A stretch of DNA of 64,000 bases from Aedes albopictus (Eukaryota; Arthropoda; Insecta; Diptera; Culicidae). The notes below the pieces were generated by a model, which made no database searches, had not been told where the DNA came from, and saw only the letters and a list, made by a program, of their open reading frames with translations. The stretch is from NCBI RefSeq assembly GCF_035046485.1, contig NC_085137.1, positions 7,541,977 through 7,605,976 of the forward strand, written 5' to 3'. This document shows positions 45,415-58,221 of this stretch, one piece after another (the first letter of the stretch is position 1; each line of letters starts with the position of its first letter). The translations under genes and the position numbers were made by a program.

Positions 45415-48400
45415 CTCCCTGGGTTAGTGGGTTGGTGTCAGGCCCTGCGAGCCAGCCGTAAAAAAGACTAGCACCGGAAAATCAACAAGAAGAATGCGAA
45501 CCGATACCAATGGCGACGACCACAGCGACGAAAAGGGACTTGCGATTGGAAGCTCGGTACGTGGAACTGCAGATCTCTCAACTTCATCGGGAGCACCCGC
45601 ATACTCGCCGATATACTGAAGGACCGCGGGTTCGGAATCGTAGCGCTGCAGGAGGTGTGTTGGACAGGATCTATGGTGTGAACGTTTAGAGGTAATCATA
45701 CCATCTACCAGAGTTGCGGCAACACACGTGAGCTGGGAACAGCTTTTATAGTGATGGGCGACATGCAGAGGCGCGTGATCGGTTGGTGGCCGATCGACGA
45801 AAGAATGTGCAGGTTGAGGATCAAGGGCCGATTCTTCAACATTAGCATAATAAACGTGCACAGCCCTCACTCCGGAACCACTGATGATGACAAAGACGCA
45901 TTTTACGCGCAGCTCGAACGCGAGTACGACCGCTGCCCAAACCACGACGTCAAGATCATCATAGGGGATCTAAACGCTCAGGTAGGCCAGGAGGAGGAAT
46001 TCAGACCGACGATTGGAAAGTTCAGCGCCCACCAGCTGACGAACGAAAATGGCCTACGCCTCATCGATTTCACCGCCTCCAAAAATATGGCCATACGTAG
46101 CACCCTTTTCCAACACAGCCTCCCTTATCGTTACACCTGGAGATCACCACAACAAACGGAATCGCAAATCGACCACGTTCTGATTGATGGACGGCACTTC
46201 TCCGACATTATCGACGTCAGGACCTATCGTGGCGCTAATATCGACTCCGATCACTACCTGGTGATGGTTAAACTGCGCCCAAAACTCTCCGTTATTAACA
46301 ACGTACATTACCGGCGGCCGCCCCGGTACGACCTAGAGCGACTGAAGCAACCGAATGTCGCCACCGCATACGCGCAGAATCTCGAGGCAGCGTTGCCGGT
46401 CGAGGGTGTGCTCGATGTGGCCCCTCTAGAGGACTGCTGGAGTACAGTCAAAGCAGCCATCAACAACGCAGCTGAGAGCACTATCGGGTACGTAGAACGG
46501 AGTCGACGAAACGATTGGTTCGACGAGGAGTGCAGAGCGGTTCTGGAGGAGAAGGATGCAGCGCGGGCGGTAATGCTGCATCATGGAACCCGACAGAATG
46601 TGGAGCGATACAGACAGAAGCGGAAGCAGCAGACACGTCTCTTCCGGGAGAAAAAGCGCCGCCTGGAAGAAGCGGAGTGCGAGGAAATGGAACTGCTGTG
46701 CCGTTCACAGGAAACACGCAAGTTCTTCCAGAAGCTCAACGCATCCCGCAAAGGCTACGTGCCGAAAGCCGAAATCTGCAGGGATAAGGACGGGAGCCTC
46801 CTGACGGACAAACGTAAGGTGATCGAAAGGTGGAAGCAGCACTTCGACGAGCACCTGAATGGCGAAGAGAATGTAGGCACGGAGGACCAAGGCAGCGGAG
46901 GAAATGACTATGTTGGTGCAGCAGAGGACGGGAACGAACCAACTCCCACGCTGAGGGAAGTTAAGGATGCCATCCACCAGCTCAAAAACAACAAAGCGGC
47001 TGGTAAGGACGGTATCGCAGCGGAACTCATCAAGATGGGCCCGGAAAAGTTGGCCACCTGTCTGCACCAGTTAGTTGTCAAGATCTGGGAAACCGAACAG
47101 CTACCGGAGGAGTGGAAGGAAGGGATAATCTGTCCCATCCACAAGAAAGGCGACAAGTTAATGTGTGAGAACTTTCGAGCGATCACCATTTTGAATGCCG
47201 CCTACAAAGTGCTATCCCAGATCATCTTCCGTCGTCTTTCACCTAAAGTAAATGAGTTCGTGGGAAGTTACCAAGCCGGTTTCATCGACGGCCGGTCGAC
47301 AACGGACCAGATCTTCACCGTACGGCAAATCCTCCAGAAATGCCGTGAATACCAGGTCCCAACGCATCACCTGTTCATCGACTTCAAAGCGGCATACGAC
47401 AGTATCGACCGCACAGAGCTATGGAAAATTATGGACGAGAACAGCTTTCCCGGGAAGCTGACCAGACTGATAAGAGCAACGATGGACGGTGTGCAGAACA
47501 GCGTAAGGATTTCGGGTGAACTATCCAGTTCATTTGAATCTCGACGGGGACTACGACAAGGTGATGGACTTTCCTGCCTACTATTCAACATCGCCCTGGA
47601 AGGTGTTATGCGACGAGGTGGGCTCAACAGCCGGGGTACGATCTTCACGAAATCCAGCCAATTTGTATGTTTTGCGGATGACATGGATATTATTGCTAGG
47701 ACATTTGGAACGGTGGCAGAACAGTACACCCGCCTGAAACGTGAAGCAGCAAAGGTCGGACTGGTGGTGAATGCGGCTAAGACAAAGTACATGCTGGTAG
47801 GTGGGACTGAGCGAGACAGGACAAGCCTTGGCAGCAATGTTACGATAGACGGGGATACTTTCGAGGTGGTAGAAGAATTCGTCTACCTCGGTTCCTTGCT
47901 AACGGCTGACAATAACGTGAGCCGTGAAATACGAAGGCGCATCATCAGTGGAAGTCGTGCCTATTATGGGCTCCAGAAGAAACTGCGGTCAAAAAAGATT
48001 CACCCCCGCACCAAATGTACCATGTACAAGACGTTAATAAGACCGGTGGTTCTCTACGGGCACGAGACGTGGACGATGCTCGAGGAGGACATGCAAGCAC
48101 TCGGAGTTTTCGAGCGACGGGTGCTAAGGAAGATCTTCGGCGGCGTGCAGGAGAACGGTGTGTGGCGGAGAAGGATGAACCACGAGCTCGCTGCACTTTA
48201 TGGCGAACCCAGCATCCAGAAGGTAGCCAAAGCCGGAAGGATACGGTGGGCAGGGCATGTTGCAAGAATGCTGGACAACAACCCTCCAAAGTTGGTGTTT
48301 GCTAACCATCCGGTTGGTACAAGAAGGCGTGGAGCGCAGAGAGCACGATGGGCGGACCAGGTGGAGCGTGATCTGGCGAGTGTTGGGCGTGACCGACGTT

Positions 48401-48490
48401 GGAGAGCTGCAGCTGCAAATCGAGTGTTATGGCGGCAAATTGTTGATTCAGTATTATCATGAATTTGATGTTAACTAAATAAATGAAAAA
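45415..48490 (+). mobile_element. non-LTR retrotransposon (LINE), 5'-truncated, 3.08 kb
   Basis: An exact 14-bp target duplication, TTGGTTGTTAGCTC, flanks it at 45401-45414 and 48491-48504. It has only ORF2 sequence and ends in TAAATAAATGAAAAA, without a long poly-A. No ORF1 is present. Confidence 0.92.
45472..48462 (+). pseudogene. LINE ORF2: apurinic endonuclease and RT, one nonsense codon
   Basis: One frame is open from 45472 to 48462 except for an in-frame TGA at 45679-45681, where a Trp codon would fit the context (VxTFRGNH). The endonuclease shows LGTWNCRSL near the start, GDLNAQVG near 45963, QIDHVLI and SDHYLV. The RT shows KNNKAAGKDGI, GSYQAGFIDGRST, FIDFKAAYDSID, LRQGDGLS and the catalytic FADDMDII at 47671. 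The C-terminus carries RIRWAGHVARM and a basic segment common in insect LINEs. The uninterrupted part from 45751 is 903 codons. The clade is not assigned. Confidence 0.93.
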
Positions 48491-49119
48491 TTGGTTGTTA
48501 GCTCATTAAAACGTCTGAAAATTTGACTGTAAGCGGGATTTTCAAATTTTAAGCACTTTTTAACATTTTTAAATCAGTGTGCATTATTTTGACTGTAGTA
48601 TTGGCAACACTGTCCCGATTTTTTTTTTGAAACTTTGACAGTGTAAAATCGTTGTGTTAATCTGTTCTCAGTGAAAATTTTGATTGAACATTTTTAAAAT
48701 TAGAGCAGTTTGAATGTCACTATACCAAAAATCACATCTACTTATTATGGCATTGTGCTACACATATGACTATAACTTTTTGAAGGTCAAATCAAATTGA
48801 ATGAAATTTTGACACAATACATCTACATACATACTTTTTGTACAGAAAATTTTTCATTGAAATCGGTTCAGTATTTTTGGCCCTACAGTTTTAGGTAAAA
48901 AATGTGATATTTTTAAAAGTGTTTGTTTGGCCCAAGATTCTCAAATGGTAAGTTTCTTGTTTCGACGATATCTCCGCCAACACTTAACCGATTTTGATGA
49001 AATTTTTATGGTATTAGCTACACATGTACTGTACTATAACTGGTCAAAAGTTCAGCTATTTTTGTGCACGCAATCAAAAGTTATACATTATTCTTTGTGT
49101 CTCATTTTTTTCGAGTCCA

Positions 49120-49480
49120 TTTTCCGAGGCGTCAACGAGCCATCCGATAATCAATTTCAAAGCAGCACAGTAGAGAGCTATGGAATATCACGAACGAGAA
49201 CGGGTTTCTTCGGAAGCACACCTGATTCATCAAAGCAACTTCGTCGTTATCATCACAATGTAGAAAACTCAAGTTTATTACTACATTTGTGGTAGTAAAC
49301 TCTGCTTGTGCGACATTTTCGTAAAAAGTTTACCTTACCGTACCTTTCAAACCAACTACAAATAAAGCATTCGGTTTTAATAAAAGTAGTGAATGTTACA
49401 AGTTTTAAGTATTAGTTTTTTAGGAATTTCTTTCATCCATTGGTTTTTTACTTATTTGTTTTCAGAGTTTTCCAGAGGTT
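49120..49480. other. short intergenic stretch, no gene seen
   Basis: A TAGTAAACTC/TTTATTACTAC segment near 49275-49300 can fold, but nothing else is recognisable. Confidence 0.4.
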
Positions 49481-51521
49481 TTCAAAGCTTTTCGTTGAAT
49501 TTCCCTGATATTTCCTCTCGGGATAAGTCCCAGATTCTTTTACGAGATATCCCAATTTTTTTACCCTATTTTTTCGAAAATCCTCTTTAGATGTCTTCGG
49601 AATTTCTCACTTCTTGAATTTCATAGAACATTCCGACAACTTATTACAATTAATTTCGTTGGCTATCCCAGGTGATATTCCGAGAAAAGCTATTTAAAAA
49701 CATCCTGCAAAATCTCCAAGAGCTATCCATTACAGACTTAAAAAAATGCTTAGAATACATCCCAACTTGCCAGGTTGTGCGCGGATGGAAGAAAGGAATT
49801 TCTGAAGAAATGTCTAGTCGAGTCCCTGTAGAAACCTTTGGAGTAATTCTTGAAAAAAATATATAAAAAATAAAAATCAAAGAAATTTCCTGCGGAAAAC
49901 CCAAGAGAAATGTTTGAAGTTGTTCTTGAAAGAATATAGAGAGCACAAAACTTCATGGAATGGCACTGATGGAATTTCTATAAAAAATCATTGGAGAAAT
50001 TTTAAGCAGAATTCCAGGAGAACTCCTAATTTTTTTTCAACTTCTGGAGAAGCTTCTGAATAATTTGTTGAAGATATTCGTTCTGAAATTTCCAATGGAA
50101 TCCCTTGAGAAACTCCTAAAGAAAACCCTGAAAGAATTCGAGTTCTTTGAGGAATCGCCTAAGAAACCACTGCTGGAAATTATTGGTAGACTTCTACCAA
50201 TAATTTCCAGCAGTGGAAATCTTATGAAATTCTTAACGGAATATCTCAAAAAAAAACCCTGGAGGAATTTCGAAAACAATCCCTGTAAAATTTCGGATGG
50301 AACCGTTGAAGGCATTTCGGAAAGCTTCCTTGAACGATTTTATATGAGGAATGTCAATAGAAATTTTTGAAAAAAAAATAAGTTAACGGAAGATGGTGGG
50401 AAAACATTTCTAAGGCAATTTTCAAAGCAAATCATGGGGAAATTTTGGCCTTAAATTGTGAAAGATTTAAAAAATACTCCATCACGACATACCAGAGAAA
50501 TGCCTTAAAGAATTCCAGGTTATTTTTGAGGAATTTCTTAAAAAGTTCCAATAGATATACATGAAGGTATTCCGAATTCAACAGAATAAATGGAGGGATT
50601 CCTGAGGAAATCCATAGAAGGTTTCCAAGAATAACCATTGGACAGTGTTCTGAAGAAAACTTAAGAAGATTTCTAAAAGAAACACTGAAAGAAATTCATG
50701 GATGAATTTTTGAAGCAATCCAAGAAAGATTTTCTTAAAGAATTGCTGGAAAATTAGTTTTGGGGTTCCGTTATAAAGGAATCCATGTAGCAATTTCAGA
50801 AACAATCCATTAAACATTTCTTAAAGCAGTATTTGGAGAAATTTCTGGATGAAACTGTGTAAAGTTTTCTCAAAGAATCCCTGGGATTATTTTTTTAATA
50901 ATCCCCCAGAAACATTTCTGGAGGAGACACTGAAAAAATATCTGTAGGAATGCGTGAAAGATTTTCCAAAACAAATATCTGAAGGAATCCTTGAAGCATT
51001 CTCAAAAGATATCCATTGAATACTGATGAAATCATTCAGGACTTTTTTTGGGAGAATCTCTAGAAGAGTTTCTGAAGAAATCTCTAGAGTCATTTTTTAT
51101 TTAATATTATGTAATTTTCAAAGGAATACAAAGCGTCTGAAAAAATGATTAATACCAGTTATTAATGGAAGAATTCCCGAAAAAATATTAATAAATTTAA
51201 CGAAAAACTTCAGGAATAATCCGTGGATAAATTCCCAGAGGTGTCCTCGGAGCAATCCATAACCATTTTTTGAGAAATTACGGAAGATATACTAGGTTTG
51301 AATTTTCTCATGGATTCCTAAAAGAGTTCGTGATCGAACCGTTACAGAAAACCAGGCAGGAATCTTTGGAGGAAATGCTGAAGAAACTCCCGGAGACATT
51401 CATTCGGGATTTTCCAATGGAAATCTATGGCAAAATTCCTGAATGAATTCCAGAAAACTATCAAGGAAAAATCTTTGGAAGAATCTCTGGTATCATTTTT
51501 GTGGCAATCCTGTAGAAATCA
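49480..51521. repeat. long degenerate 12-mer tract
   Basis: About 2 kb of strongly diverged GAAATTCC/CCTGAAGAA-type units in plus orientation. Frames of up to 100 codons on both strands are artefacts. A perfect 24-bp hairpin lies at 50167-50216. Confidence 0.8.
50167..50216. repeat. perfect 24-bp hairpin with 2-nt loop
   Basis: CCACTGCTGGAAATTATTGG plus four bases pairs perfectly with 50193-50216. Its perfection contrasts with the strongly decayed repeat around it. Confidence 0.9.
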
Positions 51522-51538
51522 CTGAAGCAATCCCAAAA

Positions 51539-52339
51539 AGTTTGAGCAGCATGAGCATGAGCATAGATGACCGTACAATTCGTAGTTGCTACTCCGTAAT
51601 TGACCAGAACAATCGAAATTGCACAAGGAACCAACAAACGGAGCTCGGGAGTAGCTACCGCTCTCAATGTGCACAGTTTGAGAATTCCAGACTTTATTAG
51701 TCAATAACGGCGCCAGCCACGTCCTTACGGTCATCGAGGAAGGAAAGGAATGTTAGTGTGACGTACGTTGCTACTAGAGGCCGAGATCACCTCATCTTCT
51801 CCGCGATTGTCACGGGAAGGAGTTTTTGTTAGTGAGGAGGGGGAGAGTCACATGATTTGGATTCACTTCGGTAAGTAATGTGATTCATGCAACCTTTACT
51901 TGAGTCAAAACATTTATTCATTTTGACTAAAATATTACAAATGTCGACACCGAAGATGACGAACCATTCAAATTTTTGTGTCAATGCAAAAAATGAAAGA
52001 AAAATAGTTATTATCAACTGAATGTGCATTGAAAACTAGCGCCGACACATGACGTGACGAACTTTTCAATATTTGTTAGACAAAAACACAAAAACCAGAG
52101 CAGAATTTTATACATCCTTTAGCATTAATTATTATGATAAAATGGAACAAACTCACCAATAAACATCCTTCGAAGTGTCCAGTGCGTCCAGTGGCCTCTT
52201 CTACGAAATCACACTGAACCGCTACAACTACACACGGGTACGACGATGTGCATATTCAAATTGACGACGACGACGACGACGCGGCCGGTCCGAATGAAAA
52301 AAAAAGCGGCCTCTTCACTTCGCCTCCAAAATCACACTC
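51539..52339. mobile_element. 800-bp insertion with a 17-bp target duplication
   Basis: CTGAAGCAATCCCAAAA stands at 51522-51538 and 52340-52356, and the degenerate 12-mer tract resumes beyond it. The insert contains a SINE B-like tail part (GGCGCCAGCCACGTCCTTAC near 51709, GAGGCCGAGATCACC near 51776) and a (GAC)n run at about 52262-52286. The long duplication suggests retrotransposition, though chance identity within a repeat tract is possible. Confidence 0.5.
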
Positions 52340-52604
52340 CTGAAGCAATCCCAAAAGGTTTTTCTGAAAAAAAAACAATATCCTCTCAAGATTTTTAGCA
52401 ATAATACCCGAAAGATTTTCTAAAAGAAATTTCTGAATATTGTTTAGATTTAATTTAGATTAAAAAAAAATCTATATCTAAAAAATATTCAGAAACGGGT
52501 GATGTTTTTAAGAAACCTCAGACGGATGAGCTTGAAGAATCCATGGAGAAAGTTCGAAAGCAATCAATGGTTTTTTTTAGGATACTCATTTATTTTTTTT
52601 TGTA

Positions 52605-52824
52605 TTCGGCAAAGTTGTAAATTAGTGTTTTTCGTACAATTATCACCAAGGACGCCATATTCTAACTCTAATATTTACGTTTTAAAAGTGTTAGTACCAG
52701 CTACTCGAATTTTTCGATCGTTTAGTATAAGTAGTTGATACTAGCGCTCTAGCGCCGTAAAAGTTAGAATATGGCGTCCTTGGTGATAATTGTAAGACAA
52801 ACACTAATCTACGGCTTTGCCGAA
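52605..52824. mobile_element. 220-bp foldback MITE
   Basis: Arms of about 62 bp share GGACGCCATATTCTAAC and TTCGGCAAAG/CTTTGCCGAA. No coding capacity. Confidence 0.85.
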
Positions 52825-53540
52825 CATCACATTTCAATATAAGGTTTCTGAACTGAGTTATGGAAAAATGAGTGAAACTATTGCCAGGTGATCGAAAACA
52901 TACCTGTGAACGAAAAAATATTTGTGAAATTTATGAAGAAATCCATAGGAGCATTTCTGTAGCGATTTCCAAATAAATTCTTGAAAATAGTTTTTGAAAG
53001 AATTCGCAAAGCATTTGCTTGGGAAATTTGTGTGAAAATCTTTGGTGAATTTTTCGTATTTTGCACTAGAAGAATTGTGGAATTAATTTTTGTAAGACTT
53101 TCTGAAAACAACCCAGGAAAAGTTTTGAGGCATTTTCTTAAATAATCCAAGAATAAAACTAGGAAAAATCTGGGATCCTACTTCAAACTTTATATTCTTG
53201 ATTCAGTGCTATCGTTAATTTGATGTTGAAATATAGTCACTCGACACCTGTATAGATGCTTACCGGTGAGCTCGTTTCATATTACTCTTGATATTACTGC
53301 ACTAATTAACAGTGTATGTTACAAAAATTTAGCAATGTTTTTCAATAATTTTCAATGTTTGCCCAACAAATATCAAACTATTCATCACGTCAAGTATTGG
53401 CCTTAATTACCAAGTCACTTTTGTTAAAAAAAATATATATGTATTTTTTTTCAATTTTTACGCTAATGAAATAGCTTAAATGGTTATCTTCAATGTCGAC
53501 ATATGTTATACCTATTTTAGTCAAAAATCAAATAAATGTA
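52825..53540. other. AT-rich stretch with traces of 12-mer repeat
   Basis: Weak GAATTTC/TTGAAAG periodicity to about 53150, then A/T-rich sequence without a gene. Confidence 0.4.
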
Positions 53541-53548
53541 TTGCTTAA

Positions 53549-53642
53549 CCCTCCTGAGATGTTAAGCTATGTGCATTACGATGGCATAGTGCACATTCAG
53601 TGAACCTGTCTGGGTCATATTGACCCCAACTTCCTACTAGGG
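53549..53642. mobile_element. possible 94-bp TTAA-flanked mini-element
   Basis: TTAA at 53545-53548 and 53643-53646, with ends CCCTCCTG and TACTAGGG. The CCCT/AGGG ends and TTAA target fit a piggyBac-type remnant, but with such short ends this may be chance. Confidence 0.3.
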
Positions 53643-53649
53643 TTAAAAT

Positions 53650-53885
53650 AGAGGTTTCATGAATCACGTCACCTACCACATGAAGTGACTTTTCACCCTT
53701 TCCACTAGAAAAATCTCTCCCGTGACAGTCGTGGAGATATAGCAGTGATCTTTGTCGGTAGCTACGCATGTCATACTCACATTTCTTCTCTTTGTTGATG
53801 ACGGTAAGCTACTCCCAAGCTCCATTGATTGGTTTCTTGTGCAATTTCGATTGTATGTATGCTCATGCTCGTTATTAAAGCTATC
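53650..53885 (-). repeat. dispersed repeat, inverted relative to 51545-51890
   Basis: Read on the minus strand it aligns with 51545-51890: GAGCATGAGCATA, CAATCGAAATTGCACAAG, GGGAGTAGCT, and further on TGTCACGGGA. It lacks the SINE B-like middle of the other copy. Confidence 0.6.
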
Positions 53886-55530
53886 CATGAAGTTGAAGAA
53901 TTTATATCATTGAAATGATTTGATTGCTTAATCAGTTTAAAATAAGTATGGGTGAAAATGTAAATATCCATACAATTATGAGGCATTTTGAAGCACTCGA
54001 ACTGCAAAAAAGTATTATACTATTCAGTTATCGAAACGATGTATACAACAAACCATTTCACGAACCATGATCGGGTGCTTTTTACTGATACCATTTCGAT
54101 CGCTTTTAGCCAGAGCACCACACACCTAGCTAACGATGATGATGGCACAAAGAACAGCCTTCCGGTTAGACGAAAATTCAAATACCTATACCGATTCCGT
54201 ACGGATGCTAACGATAGCAATTCGATTTAATATTAATGCAATCAAGAATGAATGCATGCAAATTTGGTTCATCACTGCAGAACGGCTGTAAATGGGTGAG
54301 CTTATTGTCAGAAATGATTTCGCCTGTGTAAAGCCTTTTCTACAATTGCACATTTCTGGGAAAAAATTTGCAAACTGAATATTAGTGTTATGAGTTTTCG
54401 AAACGATTTCAAACAAATACCTACTTATTGCCGACAAAATTCACGGGAAGCATTGAGCAATGCCGCAGAATAACCAGAATATCCAGAAGAATTTTTGAGT
54501 GGATCAATTTCAGTCAGAAACTACTTCTTATTTTTTATATTGTTCTTTTCTTCTTCCTTCTCCTCCATCTTCTTCTTCTACTTTTCTTGATTTTATTTTC
54601 TCCTTCTTGCTTTTCTTCTGCATTGCGTAACGTTTTCATTTATTTATGCTAATTTAAACTTTGTGTTTATTCTTCACAAATTGAAGAATGTCCTACATAT
54701 GACTACCTCATGTAATAATGATAGCTGTGTAACAGCTTAGGAGCTGTTTATCCATTTTTTGTTCAGTAATATTGTTTGTTGGGACGCTTTAGGCATTTAT
54801 TAGCTAAGAGCTTTCTCATAAACGATTATACAGAAACAGAAAAACAGTAACAAATTTTAATCCTTGTTTCAGGGCGTGTTCATCAGTGTAACGCTACAGT
54901 GATTCAACACCCAATCGACCCGGCCTTAATTACCGAAGATTTTTCTATTGAGGAGAAGGGCTTTCTCTCCTGAAATCAGTGGGGAAAATCGAAGAAATTC
55001 ATTTATCACTGTACCGGTGTCCCGCACTCGACAAAACTCATTAAACTCGTTGGTGCAGAAAATCTCCTGAAAGCCAACATTCATTTCGCCCACCTTCTCC
55101 ACAGTCTTTCAGCAGCAGCAGAGAAATTGCAGAAGATTCTACATCAGCTGCCACTGCTAGTGGTTGTCGCCTCACCACTAGGTCAAGAGAAATTCCTTGG
55201 TGAGCTTACTCGGCAGCATTAGCAGAAGCCGTAGAAGTAGTCAGCAGTAGCATCATCGTATCACACACTCACTCACACCACAGGCACTGGGTTCGGACCG
55301 GGGCCAAAGATGATAGCGCATAAATCCACCGTCAGCTGCACCGGGATGCCTTCTCTAAGTGTGTCCCTCTGGATGCACCAACCATAGTATAGGTACTGGC
55401 TGTGTTTATTATGAAAAAGGGGGTGGTGCTGATCCTGGGGAGAAGCCATTCGTGGGGACTTCTGACGGAAACCGGGTTTGTCTTGGCCTTAATGGCTTTA
55501 TATTTGATGATTATTATATTGGATGCTTAG
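53886..55530. other. intergenic or intronic DNA, no confirmed gene
   Basis: A pyrimidine-rich TCTTC run lies at about 54540-54620. 54900-55400 is GC-richer with CAGCAG runs and reads like untranslated or exon-edge sequence, but nothing is recognisable. Confidence 0.3.
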
Positions 55531-55546
55531 AATGGGGTCTTTTCTC

Positions 55547-55688
55547 AAGTGACCTGACCGAGAAGGAAATCAACGCAGACGTTCTCCTGGCCCTGGGAGA
55601 TTTCCACTACTGGAACTTCTCGGACCGAGAGAGCTGCTGCTGGTTCACATCCTTTTCAGACATATACACACATGATGGTTGTTGGAGG
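55547..55688 (+). other. candidate host exon
   Basis: The frame reads DLTEKEINADVLLALGDFHY and continues to a splice donor, GGAGG|GTAAGC, at 55688/55689. Third positions are GC-rich (CTC, CTG, GCC, TTC, CAC, TAC, AAC), unlike the AT-rich surroundings and as mosquito genes often are. A pyrimidine stretch ending TTTTCTCAAG precedes it and could be a weak acceptor. I do not recognise the protein, and a neighbouring exon is not evident. Confidence 0.28.
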
Positions 55689-56143
55689 GTAAGCAAAAGG
55701 ATAAGTTGCTTCGTCATCCGTTGACTGTCGTGATTCTATGACATAGTGGACCCCGTGTTTGGCTCGCAAGATTGGGTGAAATGTGTGGGCGAAGTGAAAT
55801 TTAGTTGACGAGCGGCTTAAGGTTGTTGTGCTTTCTGAGTCTTTACTCAAGAGGATGGCAAAACTTGTGGAAGACATGCTTGATATATATTATGAGAAGG
55901 ATAATGATGCTTTTGAAAGGATAAACTTGATGTGTGCAGCACTCGGCTTAGTAATTGAGTGCTGTGTGTGTTTGGCGATAGGGATATACTCACCTGGCTG
56001 TTTTAGCTGATGACATGACGTCTAGTAAAGGCAATGATGGGATTTGATCTATGAATATTGAAAAGCGTTTCCTGTGAAAGCCTGTGCTGGTCTTGACTGT
56101 TGTTTCCGGTGGGGTCTCGTCAATGGTCAAATATTATACTTGA

Positions 56144-56550
56144 GAGCAGTGCTGATAATGTCATTTCGACATATCTAAATTCATCCACATCCAACTCATT
56201 GTAGAAGCTCAACCTGAGAATACGGTATATGAAAAACTTGTGCGACTGGACCAGTTCTACAAGAAAGTAAAGGAAAACCGCTCTTTTTTTAATATTTAAG
56301 GTAAATGTCACTGGCTGCCTTTCAAAAATGTCAATTGATAATTATACACCATGAATATTATTGGCATTTTTCGAAGGTAGCCGTGACATTTATATTTAAT
56401 ATTCGAAAAAGATCGATTTTTCCGTGACTTTCTTGTAGAGCTGGTCTAGCCGCACAAGTTTATCATATACCATATTCTCAGGTTGAGCTTCTACAAGGAC
56501 TTGGATGTGGTTGAATTTTGACTGTCGAAATGACATTTTCAGGACTGCTC
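56144..56550. mobile_element. 407-bp foldback MITE
   Basis: Arms of about 150 bp start GAGCAGTGCTGATAATGTCA and, in the inverted arm, GAGCAGTCCTGAAAATGTCA. Both contain AGAAGCTCAACCTGAGAATA. Shared inner text includes GTAGAACTGG-like sequence and TTTCTTGTAG. No ORF. Confidence 0.8.
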
Positions 56551-57240
56551 ATCAGTTAAAGTGTGTTGGAGTTATTCTTGATTTTAAGCTTTTCTGGACA
56601 CTTGACATTAAGTTCAGAATCGAGAAAGCATGCATGGTCTTCGGGCAATGCCGGCAAATCTTTGGTTAAACTGGTCTTAAACCCAAATATATCAAATGAA
56701 TTTACATACACAACTCAATCAAATCCATTTGTTTATCAGCATTACAAAACCTACACCCACGCTTATATTCGGTACTGCAAAGAATACCTTGCTCTTTTGT
56801 TTGTTTTACGAACTGCTTTAGTAACTTAAATGAACTTTTGAACTTTTTGGAGGGGATCTAGCCAAAGTCTACGTTCCATACAAATTTTAAATTTTTTGTA
56901 TTGACAAAATTCTACGAGGGGCAGAGGAGGGTCTGGGATGACCAAATTTTGGTCTACGTGGTTTATAAACAAGCCCCAGAGGAAATCCCTAAAAGAATCA
57001 AGGAAAGATTTTTTGAAAGAAACCTTTTGAGGAATTACTTTAGGAATTCTGGAAGAGATCAATGAATGAAGCCTAGAATTTCTTCCTTGATAATCTGAGA
57101 GTAATCTCCGGAAGAATCTCAAAAGCAGTCCTTTTGAATATCCTGAAGCATGGATTCCCAAACTTTGCCCCCCCTAACGATTGGGCTAACTGTTCGCGAC
57201 CCACAAGATTAAAATATAAACTAAAAATGTTAAAAAGTAA
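56551..57240. other. no gene seen; partly degenerate 12-mer repeat
   Basis: 56990-57140 shows decayed GGAAATCCCTAAAAGAATC-type units. The rest is AT-rich. Confidence 0.45.
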
Positions 57241-57244
57241 TTAA

Positions 57245-58221
57245 CCCGTATCGGCCTGAGTTAGCGCATATGAACTAAAAATGTCGCCGTTCAGCAAATA
57301 CACAACGGATTTAAATAATTTTTTGACAGTACACTCGTACATATGTCAAGTTTGTAAAAGTGGACAGAGAACGTCGGAATGGTCCCTATGGCCGGAGTTA
57401 TTCCGGTGGGTCACTGGGTCAGATTTGCATAAAAAGGGCTGTTTTTCGGTACACAGAGTGTTTTCCATTATGATTCGCTTATCAACTCACTCTATTTTCA
57501 CTGAAACTTATACCTCTGCAACCAAACATTGTTTCCACACAGTTTTTGACCGTTTAGGAACTACCGGATGTGGCCACCGGACATAATCTCCGGAGGAACC
57601 TGCCACATACTGTATACTGGGGTACACAGCCATAACCCATTTTTTGCAGCTCTATATATTGACTTTAGCGGAATAGTGTCTTAGAAGAATTTGTTCTATA
57701 TACTCAACTCTTTATTTTGGGATTTTCACTTCTGTGATTAATTCACCTAAAAGTGCGACAGAAATTCACTTTTTCAAAAATGAAGATAGAGTGTTGGAGT
57801 CTTCTGCAAAGTTGTAGAAAAATGTATTGTTGGAAAGTTTGCTGAACAAACTATTACCTCATTTGCTTAATTATAAGAGATATGTGTCGTTTTTTGTGAA
57901 CGACCCCTAAAAATAGTTTTTTTGTTATACCTTTTTCTGGGGATTTTTGGTAATTTTCGTGTGTTCTACAAGGTTGTTCTTTGTTATGAAATACACCTCC
58001 TTCTGCTTTTTTATCATTGGAATAACGCTCCAGGTGGAACAGAGCCTGCATCTTAATTTGAGAAAACGTAAATAGATTTTCTTAATGAGTCCTTGGAGAA
58101 ATCCCTGGTGGAATCATGGAACGAACATTATAGATATACCTGGAATGATAATAGGTCTCCTTCAGAATTTATTGAAAGAATTCCCCTTGCAATAACAACC
58201 ACTAGCGTAGGCAGCCTTTTC
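57245..58221 (+). repeat. left arm of the composite
   Basis: About 977 bp, differing from the right arm at only a few positions that I noticed (for example GTTCAGC against GATCAGC). A 101-codon frame (57281-57586) is present in both arms but has no recognisable domain and is not called a gene. Confidence 0.9.

Larger units (their letters stand above)
45183..49119. mobile_element. inverted-repeat element that received the LINE (about 850 bp without it)
   Basis: The left arm from 45183 starts TGGACTCGAAAAAAATGAGA. The complement of the right end (49119) starts the same and stays alignable for about 190 bp, including AATGTATAACTTTTGATTG and ATTTCATCAAAATCGGTT. The arms are about 75-80% alike, so it is older than the LINE within it. 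No transposase. Confidence 0.75.

Noticed and set aside
57281..57586. 101-codon frame repeated at 63079-63384
   Set aside because: Identity follows from the inverted arms. It has no conserved domain and coding-like conservation cannot be judged from recent duplicates.
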